DNA from: CAVSUZ01 sp963791885
GTDB lineage: Bacteria > Pseudomonadota > Alphaproteobacteria > Acetobacterales > Acetobacteraceae
DNA length: 64,000 nt
Direction of reading: 5' to 3'
NCBI GenBank assembly: GCA_963791885.1
Contig: CAWBUL010000004.1
Span: 620,001-684,000, forward strand
Shown here: positions 8,003-16,552 of the stretch, one piece after another
How positions within the stretch are numbered: position 1 is the first letter of the stretch
Layout of the letters: every line of letters begins with the position of its first letter
Notes under the pieces: model-generated
Seen by the model: the letters and a program-made list of their open reading frames with translations, nothing else
The model's database searches: none
What the model was told of the DNA's origin: nothing
Program-made: the position numbers and the translations under genes

Positions 8003-9046
8003 GTGACCGCCGCTGCCATCGTCGATGTGAACCTGATCGTGCACAACTCGGCACTCACAGTCGGTCTCGCTATCGAATCCGTGCTTTCACAGACCTGGCC
8101 GGCGCTTCGCCTCACGGTAATTGACGACGGTTCGACCGATCATACGGCGCAGGTGGCTTCGCACTATGCGGAACAGGATGCGCGGGTCAGCGTAAAGAGA
8201 AACCGCTGCAACGGCGGCGCGGTGGCGAACTTTCAGCGTGCCTTCTGGCTCGGGAACGCCGACTTCGTAATGCCGAAATCGGGCGATGACGTGCTGGCGC
8301 CGACCTTCATCGCCGAACTGATGGAATTGCTGCTGACGAACCCCGACTGCGCCATGTGCCATGCAGCCGGGCTGATTTTCCATGACGACCAGATCGAACG
8401 CGAATATCCGCTCGCTCACCGCCTGCACGCGGTCGATCCCGATCCGTGCGTGCGCGCCCGCTATGTCATGACCCGCTATACGTCATCACCCAGCTTCTGG
8501 GGCATCTATCGTCGCGCCGCCGTGGACCGCACCTCCCGCATCTATGGCGGAGCCGGCTGGGACCACGTCTTCCTCGCCGAGATCGCCCTGGCGGGAGAGA
8601 TCCGCCATGTGCCGGAGCTGCTGTATTGGCGCCGTGACGGCGGCAAGCCGGTACTCCATCTCGCGCGCGCCGCGACGCAACAGGCGCAGAACGGCCTTTC
8701 GCCCGACGATGAACTTGGTGATCAACTCTGGCGTGTGCCGCTGATCACCACTGCCTGGCAGCACATTCGCATGCTCGCCACCGCTCGCCTCCCGCTGCAA
8801 CCGCGCCGCGAACTGATCGCCGAAGTGCCGGAGATCTTCCGCCGCCGCTGGTTCCCGTTGATGCAGCACGAGGCAGAGCAGTTCCGTCTGCAATTGCCGG
8901 GGCTGCTGGATAATCTCTCGGGAGTGCCGACAGCCGATGCACGTTGGCAGCTTCACCAATTGATGCGAGTGCAGGAGGCGTGCGCGACCATCATGCCGGA
9001 GATCGCCATGCCGTCCATCCCCGCCGGTCTGGAGCTTGCGGCATGA
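8003..9046 (+). CDS. family 2 glycosyltransferase
   Basis: GT-A fold transferase that moves a sugar from a nucleotide donor to a glycan or protein. The N-terminus shows the GT2 pattern (DVNLIVHNSALTVGLAIESVLSQ cut short here to its core IESVLSQTWP, then VIDDGSTDHT), followed by GGAVANFQRAF and KSGDDVL in place of the more usual DSDD metal-binding site. The C-terminal half (WGIYRRAAVDRTS, GAGWDHVFLAEIALAG) is acceptor-side. GTG start at 8003 is supported by TTAGGAG at 7987-7994. The stop overlaps the next start (ATGA), forming a unit with the methyltransferase. Linked to the OGT-like gene, so probably the same glycan. Confidence 0.8.
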   Translation: MTAAAIVDVNLIVHNSALTVGLAIESVLSQTWPALRLTVIDDGSTDHTAQVASHYAEQDARVSVKRNRCNGGAVANFQRAFWLGNADFVMPKSGDDVLAPTFIAELMELLLTNPDCAMCHAAGLIFHDDQIEREYPLAHRLHAVDPDPCVRARYVMTRYTSSPSFWGIYRRAAVDRTSRIYGGAGWDHVFLAEIALAGEIRHVPELLYWRRDGGKPVLHLARAATQQAQNGLSPDDELGDQLWRVPLITTAWQHIRMLATARLPLQPRRELIAEVPEIFRRRWFPLMQHEAEQFRLQLPGLLDNLSGVPTADARWQLHQLMRVQEACATIMPEIAMPSIPAGLELAA

Positions 9047-9609
9047 TGGATGGGGCAACCACGACGCGCCTGCGCCTCAACATCGGCTGCGGCACCAACC
9101 CGCTACCCGGCTGGGTCAACATCGATCGCGTGGCTCGCGCCCCGGGCGTGGTGACCGATATCGACGTGACCACGCTGCCGTTTCCGGACGGCTCGATCGA
9201 CGAAGTGCTCGCCGAACACGTCTTCGAGCATTTCTCCTTCGCCGAGGAAGGTCTGGTGTGGCTGGAGATGGCGCGCGCATTACGCCCCGGCGGTCGCCTC
9301 ATCATCGAGGTACCGGAGTTCGAATGGGTCTGCCGCACCTTCCTCGACGCACAGGACGAATGGCGGGATTTCTATGTCGTCGGCCATCCCGACCATTACG
9401 CCGGATGCGGACGCAGCCTAGATCAACGCTGGGGCATCCTGCAGACGATGTTCTTCGGCAATCAGAACGGCGCTGGCCAGTTCCATCGCACCGGCTACAC
9501 GGAAGGCAAGCTGCGGGCGATCGCCACGCAGCTCGGCTTTCAGTCTATCGAAATTGAGCGTGTGTTCAACAAAGGTGGTCAGGCGTTGCGGGCCACGCTG
9601 ACGCGCTGA
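9043..9609 (+). CDS. SAM-dependent methyltransferase (class I)
   Basis: 188 residues. Motif I is LNIGCGTNPLPGWVNID near residues 10-27, typical of the small methyltransferases found in surface-glycan clusters. FPDGSIDEVLAEHVFEH and the LRPGGRLIIEVPEF strand follow. The ATG overlaps the GT2 stop by four bases, so it is translationally coupled. Substrate is not evident; a sugar O- or N-methylation in the glycan made by the neighbouring enzymes is an inference. Confidence 0.82.
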   Translation: MMDGATTTRLRLNIGCGTNPLPGWVNIDRVARAPGVVTDIDVTTLPFPDGSIDEVLAEHVFEHFSFAEEGLVWLEMARALRPGGRLIIEVPEFEWVCRTFLDAQDEWRDFYVVGHPDHYAGCGRSLDQRWGILQTMFFGNQNGAGQFHRTGYTEGKLRAIATQLGFQSIEIERVFNKGGQALRATLTR

Positions 9610-9623
9610 ACGGGAACGGAATC

Positions 9624-10625
9624 GTGCGCATCTTCGTCAGCGGCATCGCAGGCTTCCTCGGCAGCCACCTTGCCGAACGCCTGATCTCGCTCGGTCACGA
9701 CGTCGTCGGCTGCGATTCTCTGCTCGGTGGCGAACTCATCAACGTCCCGCCCGACGCAGAATTTTATCAATACGATTGCCGCGACTTCAACGCGATGTCG
9801 AAAGTGCTGCGCGGCTGCGAGGTTGTCTATCACTGTGCGGCCACCGCCTATGAAGGCCTGTCCGTCTTCGCCCCGGCGATGATCATGGACAACATCGTCA
9901 CCGGTTCGGTCTCGGTGTTTTCCTCCGCGATCGCCAACGGCGCCCGCCGCATCGTGTTCTGCAGCTCGATGGCGCGCTACGGCACGAACAAAACGCCCTT
10001 CCTGGAATCGTACCAGCCGCGCCCGCAGGACCCGTACGGCATTGCCAAGGTCGCGGCGGAGCGCGCGCTGACGAATCTGGCGCAGGTGCATGGGCTGGAA
10101 TACGCCATCGCCGTGCCGCACAACATCATCGGCGCGCGGCAGAAGTTCGACGATCCCTACCGCAACGTCGCCAGCATCATGGCCAACCTGATGCTGCAGG
10201 GGCGCTCACCTTACGTCTACGGTGACGGCGAACAGCAGCGCTGCTTCAGTCATGTCGAGGACTGCCTCTCCTGCCTGCTCGAGCTCGGGCTGTCTCGCCG
10301 GAGCCTCTGCGGCATTGTGAATATCGGCCCGGATGAGGAATTCGTCTCCATCAACCATCTCTTCCGCCGCTTGAAGGACCACACCGGCTTCGAAGGACAG
10401 GCCATCTACCTCAAAGACCGTCCACAGGAGGTGCGCAACGCCGTCTGCAGCAGTGCCCGTGCGCGCGAAATCCTGGGCTATCAGACCCGGCACTCCCTGG
10501 ATGACGGGCTGCGGGACATCGTGGAGCACATCCGTACCGTCGGCCCCCGCCGCTTCCGCTACCACCTCGATATTGAAATCCGCAACGAACGCACGCCGCG
10601 GACCTGGACCGACCGGCTGATGTAA
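9624..10625 (+). CDS. NAD-dependent sugar epimerase/dehydratase (extended SDR)
   Basis: 333 residues. N-terminal Rossmann motif GIAGFLGSHLAERL (GxxGxxG), CRDF acidic loop, YHCAATAY, catalytic Ser in FCSSMARYG and the YxxxK pair in DPYGIAKVAAERAL, then the substrate-side motif GDGEQQRCFSHVEDC. Closest in pattern to UDP-glucose 4-epimerase-like enzymes; the exact sugar nucleotide cannot be told. GTG start at 9624 begins MRIFVSG, standard for the family. Last gene of the plus-strand glycan cluster, converging on the GMC gene. Confidence 0.85.
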   Translation: MRIFVSGIAGFLGSHLAERLISLGHDVVGCDSLLGGELINVPPDAEFYQYDCRDFNAMSKVLRGCEVVYHCAATAYEGLSVFAPAMIMDNIVTGSVSVFSSAIANGARRIVFCSSMARYGTNKTPFLESYQPRPQDPYGIAKVAAERALTNLAQVHGLEYAIAVPHNIIGARQKFDDPYRNVASIMANLMLQGRSPYVYGDGEQQRCFSHVEDCLSCLLELGLSRRSLCGIVNIGPDEEFVSINHLFRRLKDHTGFEGQAIYLKDRPQEVRNAVCSSARAREILGYQTRHSLDDGLRDIVEHIRTVGPRRFRYHLDIEIRNERTPRTWTDRLM

Positions 10626-10638
10626 GACCTCGGCTGTT

Positions 10639-12138
10639 CTAACTCGCAAGCACCAGATCACTCGCCCGCTCAGCGATGGCGATCGTGGCGGCATTCACCA
10701 TAACGGCAGGAATGTCCGGCATCACCGACGCATCGATCACGCGCAGGCCACTGACGCCATGCACGCGCAGACGCTCATCCACCACCGCGCCAATCGCGCA
10801 GGTCCCCACCGGATGATGAAAGGAGTTCGCGGCGCGCCGTACGAACGCGCGCGGTTCCGTGGCCCCCGGATAAACCTCCTTCGCGCGCCAATCCTCGAAC
10901 GCCCGATCCGCACCGATCTCCCGCGCGAGAGCAACCCCCTCAATCAGACGCTCCAGATCGCCCGGATGAGACAGATACGCCGGATCGATCAGCGCCGGCG
11001 CGTGCGGATCGGCGGAGGCCAGAGCCACCTGGCCGCGGCTCGACGGCGCCATCAGACACGGCGTCAGCACATAGGCTGGAGGCGGCAGTGGCCCCACCGT
11101 GGGCAGCACGAACGGCAGCGACAGGCACATCACCAAGATCTCCGGCGCTTCGTTCGGATCATCACGCGGCACATACAGCACCGCATCCGCATGATTGTAG
11201 TGCGACCGTGGCACGTCGCGCCGCGTCGCATACGCGACGCCCGCAACAAGCAGATGATCCTGCAGATTGCGTCCCACTTCGGATAGATCCTGCACGACGC
11301 GCACGCCATGGGAACGCAGCGCGGCCGCCGGGCCTATGCCGGACAGCATCAGCAGGCGGGGCGAGTCGATCGCGCCCGCATACAGCAACACCTCCGCATG
11401 AGCGCGCACGCGCCCACCGGAAAGCGCAACCCCGCTGCACCGGCCGTTCTCGATCGTCAGCCCCAGCACTTCTGTCTGCATCAGCAGATCGACAGTCCCG
11501 CGTCGCAGTGACCCGAGGTAAGCCGTTGCCCCGTCATCGCGCACGCCGGCGCGAATGCTCAGTTGGTTCCACGCCACGCCTGTCGTCATCGCCCCACCGA
11601 TATCGGGCGACATCGGGAAACCTTTGTTCCTCGAAGCCTGAACGAACGCGGCGGCCACCGGCGTGCGATCCTTTACATCAGCCAGTGACAGCACGTGCAG
11701 CGGCCCATCACCGCCACGCCATTCATCGGCGCCGCCCGAGAATGTCTCCGCCCGTTTGAAATACGGCAGCAGATCGGCGAACCGCCATCCGGCGGGCCAG
11801 CGATTGTACAGAGCGTGATGACCCCGCTGATAGGCAAGCGCGTTGATCGTGCTTGATCCGCCCAACACCTTTCCGCGCGGGCAAGTGACGATGCGCCCGC
11901 TCATGCCCGCCTGAGGCACGGTCACATAACGCCAATCCACTGCGCTACCCTGCAGCTCCGGCCAGTCCGGCGGACGCGCGATGGCGGGAAGCGTCGCCGG
12001 CCCTCCCGCCTCAATCAGCAGCACGCGATGTCCGGCTTCGCCGATCCGGTGCGCCAGCACACAACCCGCGGAACCGGCGCCGACAATGACGTAATCATAG
12101 TTGGACCGAAGCGCATCATGTGCCCGCAGCGTCCGCAC
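10639..12138 (-). CDS. GMC-family FAD oxidoreductase (choline/alcohol dehydrogenase-like)
   Basis: Oxidises an alcohol using FAD. Motifs in order: DYVIVGAGSAGCVLAHRI (FAD-binding), GGSSTINALAYQRGH (GMC signature 1), AGAIDSPRLLMLSGIGP (signature 2), NSFHHPVGTCAIGAVVD with the catalytic His, and the C-terminal PAVMVNAATIAIAERASDLV. The open frame continues upstream to 13014, but that part is antisense to the hydrolase gene and has no family character. The GTG at 12138 gives 14 residues before the FAD motif and is the nearest usable start; an ATG at 12276 is the alternative. Substrate unknown. Confidence 0.88.
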   Translation of the reverse strand: MRTLRAHDALRSNYDYVIVGAGSAGCVLAHRIGEAGHRVLLIEAGGPATLPAIARPPDWPELQGSAVDWRYVTVPQAGMSGRIVTCPRGKVLGGSSTINALAYQRGHHALYNRWPAGWRFADLLPYFKRAETFSGGADEWRGGDGPLHVLSLADVKDRTPVAAAFVQASRNKGFPMSPDIGGAMTTGVAWNQLSIRAGVRDDGATAYLGSLRRGTVDLLMQTEVLGLTIENGRCSGVALSGGRVRAHAEVLLYAGAIDSPRLLMLSGIGPAAALRSHGVRVVQDLSEVGRNLQDHLLVAGVAYATRRDVPRSHYNHADAVLYVPRDDPNEAPEILVMCLSLPFVLPTVGPLPPPAYVLTPCLMAPSSRGQVALASADPHAPALIDPAYLSHPGDLERLIEGVALAREIGADRAFEDWRAKEVYPGATEPRAFVRRAANSFHHPVGTCAIGAVVDERLRVHGVSGLRVIDASVMPDIPAVMVNAATIAIAERASDLVLAS

Positions 12139-12300
12139 GCCGGAAGCCCCGCGCGCTGCCTCGTCAATGCCCGACAAAGTCACGCCGATACCCGCCAGCG
12201 CGGCGCGGCGGCCGAATTCACTTTGTCGCACGCCCTGCACTCCGGTTGGACATTCATCTGACCCGAAGACTATCATTTCGCGGTACGCGGGAGAAACGGC

Positions 12301-13080
12301 ATGGAGCAGGACTGGAGCGAACATGCGGTGCGGGTTGCCGGTCTGAACCTGCACGTCATGCGCGGCGGGAACGGGCCGACGCTGTTGATCCTGCACCACG
12401 ATATCGGCACGCCTGATCGTCTTCCCTTCTATGACCAGCTTGCCCAGCGCTTCACCCTGGTGATCCCGCATCATCCCGGATGGGGACGGTCGGAACGTCC
12501 GGCCTGGGCCCGCCACGTGCGTGATCTCGCAGCCGTCCACCAATGGTTGCTGGCTGAACTCGACATCTCGCATTGCGCTCTGCTCGGTCTTGGCTTCGGC
12601 GGCTGGATCGCCGCCGAGATGGCCAGTTTGTCGCCGCGCCAGTTCAGCCATTTGATTCTGGTGGGCCCCATGGGGATCAAACCGCCGCAGGGCGACATCC
12701 TGGACCAGGCAGTGATCAGCTACATCGACTATCCCCAGGCCGGATTTCACGCCGAAGCCGCGTTCCGGGGAGTTTATGGCGATGTCAGCACCGACCAGCT
12801 CGAAGCCTGGGACGTCGCGCGGGAGATGTGCTTCCGCGTCGCCTGGAAGCCATACATGTACAACCCGGCGCTGCCCCATCTTCTTGGCGGCGTTCGCTCG
12901 CGCAGCATGATCGTGTGGGGCGACGATGACCGCATCGTGCCGATCAGCGCCGCCGAGGCCTACGCCGCGGCGCTGCCCGGTGCGCGGCGCGAAACCATTG
13001 CCGCATGCGGGCACTTTGTGGAGATGGAAAAGCCCACCGAACTCGCCCGCCTCGTTACGTCCTTACTGACCTCTGGTTGA
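12301..13080 (+). CDS. alpha/beta-hydrolase fold protein with Gly in place of the nucleophile
   Basis: 259 residues with the standard fold landmarks: ILHHDIGT (oxyanion HG region altered to HHD), HPGWGRSERP, WGDDDRIVP carrying the acid Asp and ACGHFVEMEKP carrying the His. The nucleophile elbow, normally G-x-S-x-G, reads GLGFGG, so residue 98 is Gly (codon GGC at 12592). The protein therefore cannot use the usual Ser mechanism. It lies 12 bp upstream of the LLM monooxygenase on the same strand and probably works with it. It may be a non-hydrolytic fold member, for example binding or rearranging the substrate. The ATG at 12301 starts MEQDW. Confidence 0.82.
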   Translation: MEQDWSEHAVRVAGLNLHVMRGGNGPTLLILHHDIGTPDRLPFYDQLAQRFTLVIPHHPGWGRSERPAWARHVRDLAAVHQWLLAELDISHCALLGLGFGGWIAAEMASLSPRQFSHLILVGPMGIKPPQGDILDQAVISYIDYPQAGFHAEAAFRGVYGDVSTDQLEAWDVAREMCFRVAWKPYMYNPALPHLLGGVRSRSMIVWGDDDRIVPISAAEAYAAALPGARRETIAACGHFVEMEKPTELARLVTSLLTSG

Positions 13081-13092
13081 GGGAGCGACACC

Positions 13093-14328
13093 ATGCACCT
13101 CATGTATTTTACCGAACAACCCATGTCGGCCTACGATGCCGCCAAGGGCCTGGAGTACGGCGCAACCGCACTGACCTTCTCCAACAGCAACTTCGATCCC
13201 GTCGCGGGCAGCCGACTCTACAACCAGTATCTGGAAGACTACGTCTACGCCGAGGAATGCGGCGCAGACGGCATCATGCTGAACGAGCATCATAACGCGC
13301 CGTTCTGCATGCAGGCCAAGTGCAACGTCTTCGCGTCCATCCTCGCCGCCGCCACCAAGCGCGTGAAGATCGTGCTGCTCGGCAATCCGCTGCCGCTCGC
13401 GGAAAATCCCGTACGCCTGGCAGAAGAACTCGCGATGATCGACATGATCTCCAAGGGCCGGCTGGTGTCGGGCTTTGTGCGCGGCGGCGGGCAGGAGCAG
13501 CTTGCGACCGGCGTCAATCCCGCATTCAATCGCGAACGCTTCGAGGAAGCGCACGACCTGATAGTCAAGGCCTGGACCCAGCCCGGGCCGTTCCGCTGGG
13601 AAGGCACGCATTATCAGCACCGCGTCGTCAATCCCTGGGCTGTCCCGTTGCAGAAGCCCTATCCGCGCGTCTGGATTCCCGGTGTGCTTTCAAGAGAAAC
13701 CGTCATCTGGGCAGCGCGCCACCGCTACCCCTATATCGCCCTCAACACCTCCGTCGACGCCACGCGTACGATCTGGGACCTCTACACCAAATCCGCGGCG
13801 GATGCCGGCTACATCGCCGGGCCGGAAAACTTCGGCTACCTGATCCGTGTTCACGTCCAGGACAATGAGGAAAAAGCCATCCGCAACGCCCGTCAGTTCA
13901 TGTGGATGCAGGGTGAGTTCACAGGCCTCGCCCATCCCGTCTGGGCCAATCCGTCCGGCTATTTCTCGCCGTCCGGTCGCCGCAACTTTGTCGAGTTCGC
14001 CGTCGGGCGCGCCAAGAATCCGCGTGGCCAGATGACGTTCGAGGAACAGCTTGCCAGCACCATGATCATCGCCGGAACGCCCGACACGGTCATCCCGCGC
14101 CTGAAGACGCTGATCGAACATACCCGTCCGGGGATCATGGCCTTCTGGGCCAACGACGGCTCGGTGAGCCCCGAGGACACGCGAACCTGCATCCGCTTGC
14201 TCTGTGAGGATGTGATGCCCGCCATCCGCGAACACGGCAAATCCCTGGGTCTGAACAGCCCGTTCGAGGCCGACGCGCCGGTCAGCATCGATCACGGGGC
14301 TCCCGCGGCGCGCGTGGCGGCGGAATAA
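13093..14328 (+). CDS. LLM-class flavin-dependent monooxygenase (bacterial luciferase-like)
   Basis: 411 residues of luciferase-like TIM barrel. Family landmarks: DYVYAEECGADGIMLNEHHN (the ExxGxD...NEHH pattern), LLGNPLPLAENPVRLAEELAM split over residues 95-116, GRLVSGFVRGGGQEQL, and a C-terminal AGTPDTVIPRLKTLIE. Uses reduced flavin from a separate reductase, not seen nearby. Forms a two-gene unit with the preceding hydrolase-fold protein (12 bp gap). Substrate unknown. Confidence 0.88.
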   Translation: MHLMYFTEQPMSAYDAAKGLEYGATALTFSNSNFDPVAGSRLYNQYLEDYVYAEECGADGIMLNEHHNAPFCMQAKCNVFASILAAATKRVKIVLLGNPLPLAENPVRLAEELAMIDMISKGRLVSGFVRGGGQEQLATGVNPAFNRERFEEAHDLIVKAWTQPGPFRWEGTHYQHRVVNPWAVPLQKPYPRVWIPGVLSRETVIWAARHRYPYIALNTSVDATRTIWDLYTKSAADAGYIAGPENFGYLIRVHVQDNEEKAIRNARQFMWMQGEFTGLAHPVWANPSGYFSPSGRRNFVEFAVGRAKNPRGQMTFEEQLASTMIIAGTPDTVIPRLKTLIEHTRPGIMAFWANDGSVSPEDTRTCIRLLCEDVMPAIREHGKSLGLNSPFEADAPVSIDHGAPAARVAAE

Positions 14329-14357
14329 ACGGCACGTTTCGACTGACGCAGCGGCCC

Positions 14358-16550
14358 ATGGAAATTGGCCGATCAGGTGGACGGTGTTGGATGGGAGGTG
14401 GATGGCGACCGGAAGGCAGCGCTATCGGCCCGCTCCGGGTTCTGCTGGCCGCGTCGCTTGTCGTGCCCCTCGTGCTGTTCACCACATTCGCTTGGATCAA
14501 CTATCGGTCTGACCTTACCGAGGTGCGGCAGGAACTCGTGCGCACCAGTCAGATCGCGCGTGAGCATGCGATCAAGGTTCTGGAAGCGCAGAACGAAGTC
14601 GGCGCGCGCGTGGACGACCTGGTGCGTGATCGCACGGAAACCGAGCTCCGTGCTTCCGAACCGGCGGTCCATGACGCCTTGAAAGAGATTGCCGCCGATC
14701 TTCCCGACATCAGCAGCGTGATGATAATCGGCCGGTCGGGCGTCCCGGTCGCCAGTGCAGCCGTGTTTCCTGCTCCGCAAGATATCAATTTCAGCGCCGA
14801 TCCCTTCTTTCGCGCCGTCGAAAACGGATACCGCGGCACCTTCGTCGACTTGCTGCAGATCGGCGCCGTGAGCCATCGCCCCTTCTGGGGCTTTGCGCGT
14901 GCCTGGAACGGTCCCGGCGGACGGTTTGAAGGCGTCATCGTCGTCGGCGTTTTGCCGGCGGTATTCGAGAATTTCTATCGCGCGATGATCGGCAGCAATG
15001 CAGCCGGCCGAGGCGAGATCATCGGCCTCGTGCGTGCGGATGGACAGATCATTCTTCGCTATCCGCCCTTGGATGCCGCCTCCGGTTCGAAACTATCCGC
15101 CGATAGCCCGTTCCTGCGCAGCGTCGCGGCGCAGCCGGAACACGGCACATTCTACGGGCGCGCCAGCGGCGTCGGAGCGGTCAGGCGGCTCTACGCCTAT
15201 CAGAAAGTGAGTGGCTACGCGCTCTATGTCGTTGCCGGCCAGAGTATGGCCGTCATTACGGCGGACTGGGCCCGGTTCATGGCAAGCCATCTGGTCTTCG
15301 GCATCCCTGCGACTCTGGCGCTGTTCCTCATCACGTTGACGGCGCTTCGACGCACGCAACAGAAAGATGAGACTTTGGCGCAATTGCGTGCGGAGATGCA
15401 GCGGCGGGAGGAAGCGGAGGCCGCACTGATGCAACGCCAGCGCCTCGACGCCGTTGGGCAGATGACCGGCGGCATCGCCCACGACTTCAACAATCTGCTC
15501 ACCGTTGTGATGGGCAATCTCGAGATTCTCGACAGGCGTGCGAACGACCCCGATCGTGTCCGCCGAATCGCCGCCAATGCCATGCTTGCCGCGCGACGAG
15601 GCGCCGAAGTGACCAACAAGCTCCTGGCCTTCTCGCGCCGGCAGCTCGTGCGTCCGGAAATGATCGACCTCAACCACCGGCTGCTGGAGTTCAAGCCGCT
15701 GCTGGACCACGCAGCCGAGGCTGCCTCGCTGCAACTGGATCTCGATCCAGACACGAGTCAGGTCCTGCTTGATCCGGGCCAGTTTGAAGCGGCCGTTATC
15801 AACCTTGTGGCCAATGCACGCGATGCCGTCGCGTCGGCGGGGCGGATCGTCATCTCGACGTCCAACATCAGGCTGTCGGATGCAGACAGGCAAGGATTGC
15901 CCTCAGGCGACTATGTGCGGGTCGCCGTTGCGGACGACGGCCCTGGCATGGACGCGGCCACCACGGCCCGCGCCTTCGAACCGTTTTTCACGACGAAGGA
16001 TGCAGGCAAAGGGACCGGCCTGGGCCTTAGTCAGGTGTACGGCTTCGCGAAACAGGCCGGAGGCGATGTGTCGATCTCATCCGCTCCGGGGATGGGCACC
16101 ACGGTCGAGATCCTGCTTCCCCGCGCCTCCAGCAGTGCCCCCGCCATCCAGGCGCGCCCTGAGCTGCTGCCCCTCCGCCAGGCGCGTGAGGGCGAGGTGA
16201 TCCTGGTCGTGGAAGACGAACCGGCTGTCAGGCAACTGGCGATCGAAAGCCTGCGAGACCTCGGCTACGAGACGCTCGACGCGGCCAACTCGGCGGACGC
16301 GCTCGATCTCCTCCGAGGCGACACGCGCGTGGATGTCATGTTCTCGGACGTCATCATGCCCGGTGGGATGAATGGGTTGCAGCTGGCGGTGGAGGCACGC
16401 CGGCTACGACCTGGTTTGAAGGTTCTGCTGGCATCCGGCTACGCCCCGACTATCTTCGGCGGCAACGTACCGCAGGACGTGCCGCTGATCACCAAGCCCT
16501 ATAATCAGAACCAGCTGGCCACGCAGCTTCTGGCCGTGCTGAGTTCCTGA
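14358..16550 (+). CDS. hybrid sensor histidine kinase with extracytoplasmic CACHE-like domain and receiver
   Basis: 730 residues. TM1 about residues 25-47 (LRVLLAASLVVPLVLF), a roughly 260-residue extracytoplasmic dCACHE-like domain, TM2 about 306-326 (LVFGIPATLALFLI), then HisKA with GGIAHDFNN, in which His375 (codon at 15480) is the phosphorylation site. HATPase has NLVANARDA (N box), DDGPGM, FFTTKDAGKGTGLGLS. A C-terminal receiver has Asp664 in FSDVIMPGG (codon at 16347) and Lys in ITKPYN. No separate response regulator adjoins, so output passes to an unlinked partner. A later Met at 14391 is an alternative start; both precede TM1. Confidence 0.9.
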   Translation: MEIGRSGGRCWMGGGWRPEGSAIGPLRVLLAASLVVPLVLFTTFAWINYRSDLTEVRQELVRTSQIAREHAIKVLEAQNEVGARVDDLVRDRTETELRASEPAVHDALKEIAADLPDISSVMIIGRSGVPVASAAVFPAPQDINFSADPFFRAVENGYRGTFVDLLQIGAVSHRPFWGFARAWNGPGGRFEGVIVVGVLPAVFENFYRAMIGSNAAGRGEIIGLVRADGQIILRYPPLDAASGSKLSADSPFLRSVAAQPEHGTFYGRASGVGAVRRLYAYQKVSGYALYVVAGQSMAVITADWARFMASHLVFGIPATLALFLITLTALRRTQQKDETLAQLRAEMQRREEAEAALMQRQRLDAVGQMTGGIAHDFNNLLTVVMGNLEILDRRANDPDRVRRIAANAMLAARRGAEVTNKLLAFSRRQLVRPEMIDLNHRLLEFKPLLDHAAEAASLQLDLDPDTSQVLLDPGQFEAAVINLVANARDAVASAGRIVISTSNIRLSDADRQGLPSGDYVRVAVADDGPGMDAATTARAFEPFFTTKDAGKGTGLGLSQVYGFAKQAGGDVSISSAPGMGTTVEILLPRASSSAPAIQARPELLPLRQAREGEVILVVEDEPAVRQLAIESLRDLGYETLDAANSADALDLLRGDTRVDVMFSDVIMPGGMNGLQLAVEARRLRPGLKVLLASGYAPTIFGGNVPQDVPLITKPYNQNQLATQLLAVLSS

Positions 16551-16552
16551 TC

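Noticed and set aside
10639..13014. 791-residue open frame covering the GMC gene and its upstream
   Set aside because: Beyond about 12138 the frame is antisense to the hydrolase gene and lacks any GMC family sequence; only the downstream part is supported.
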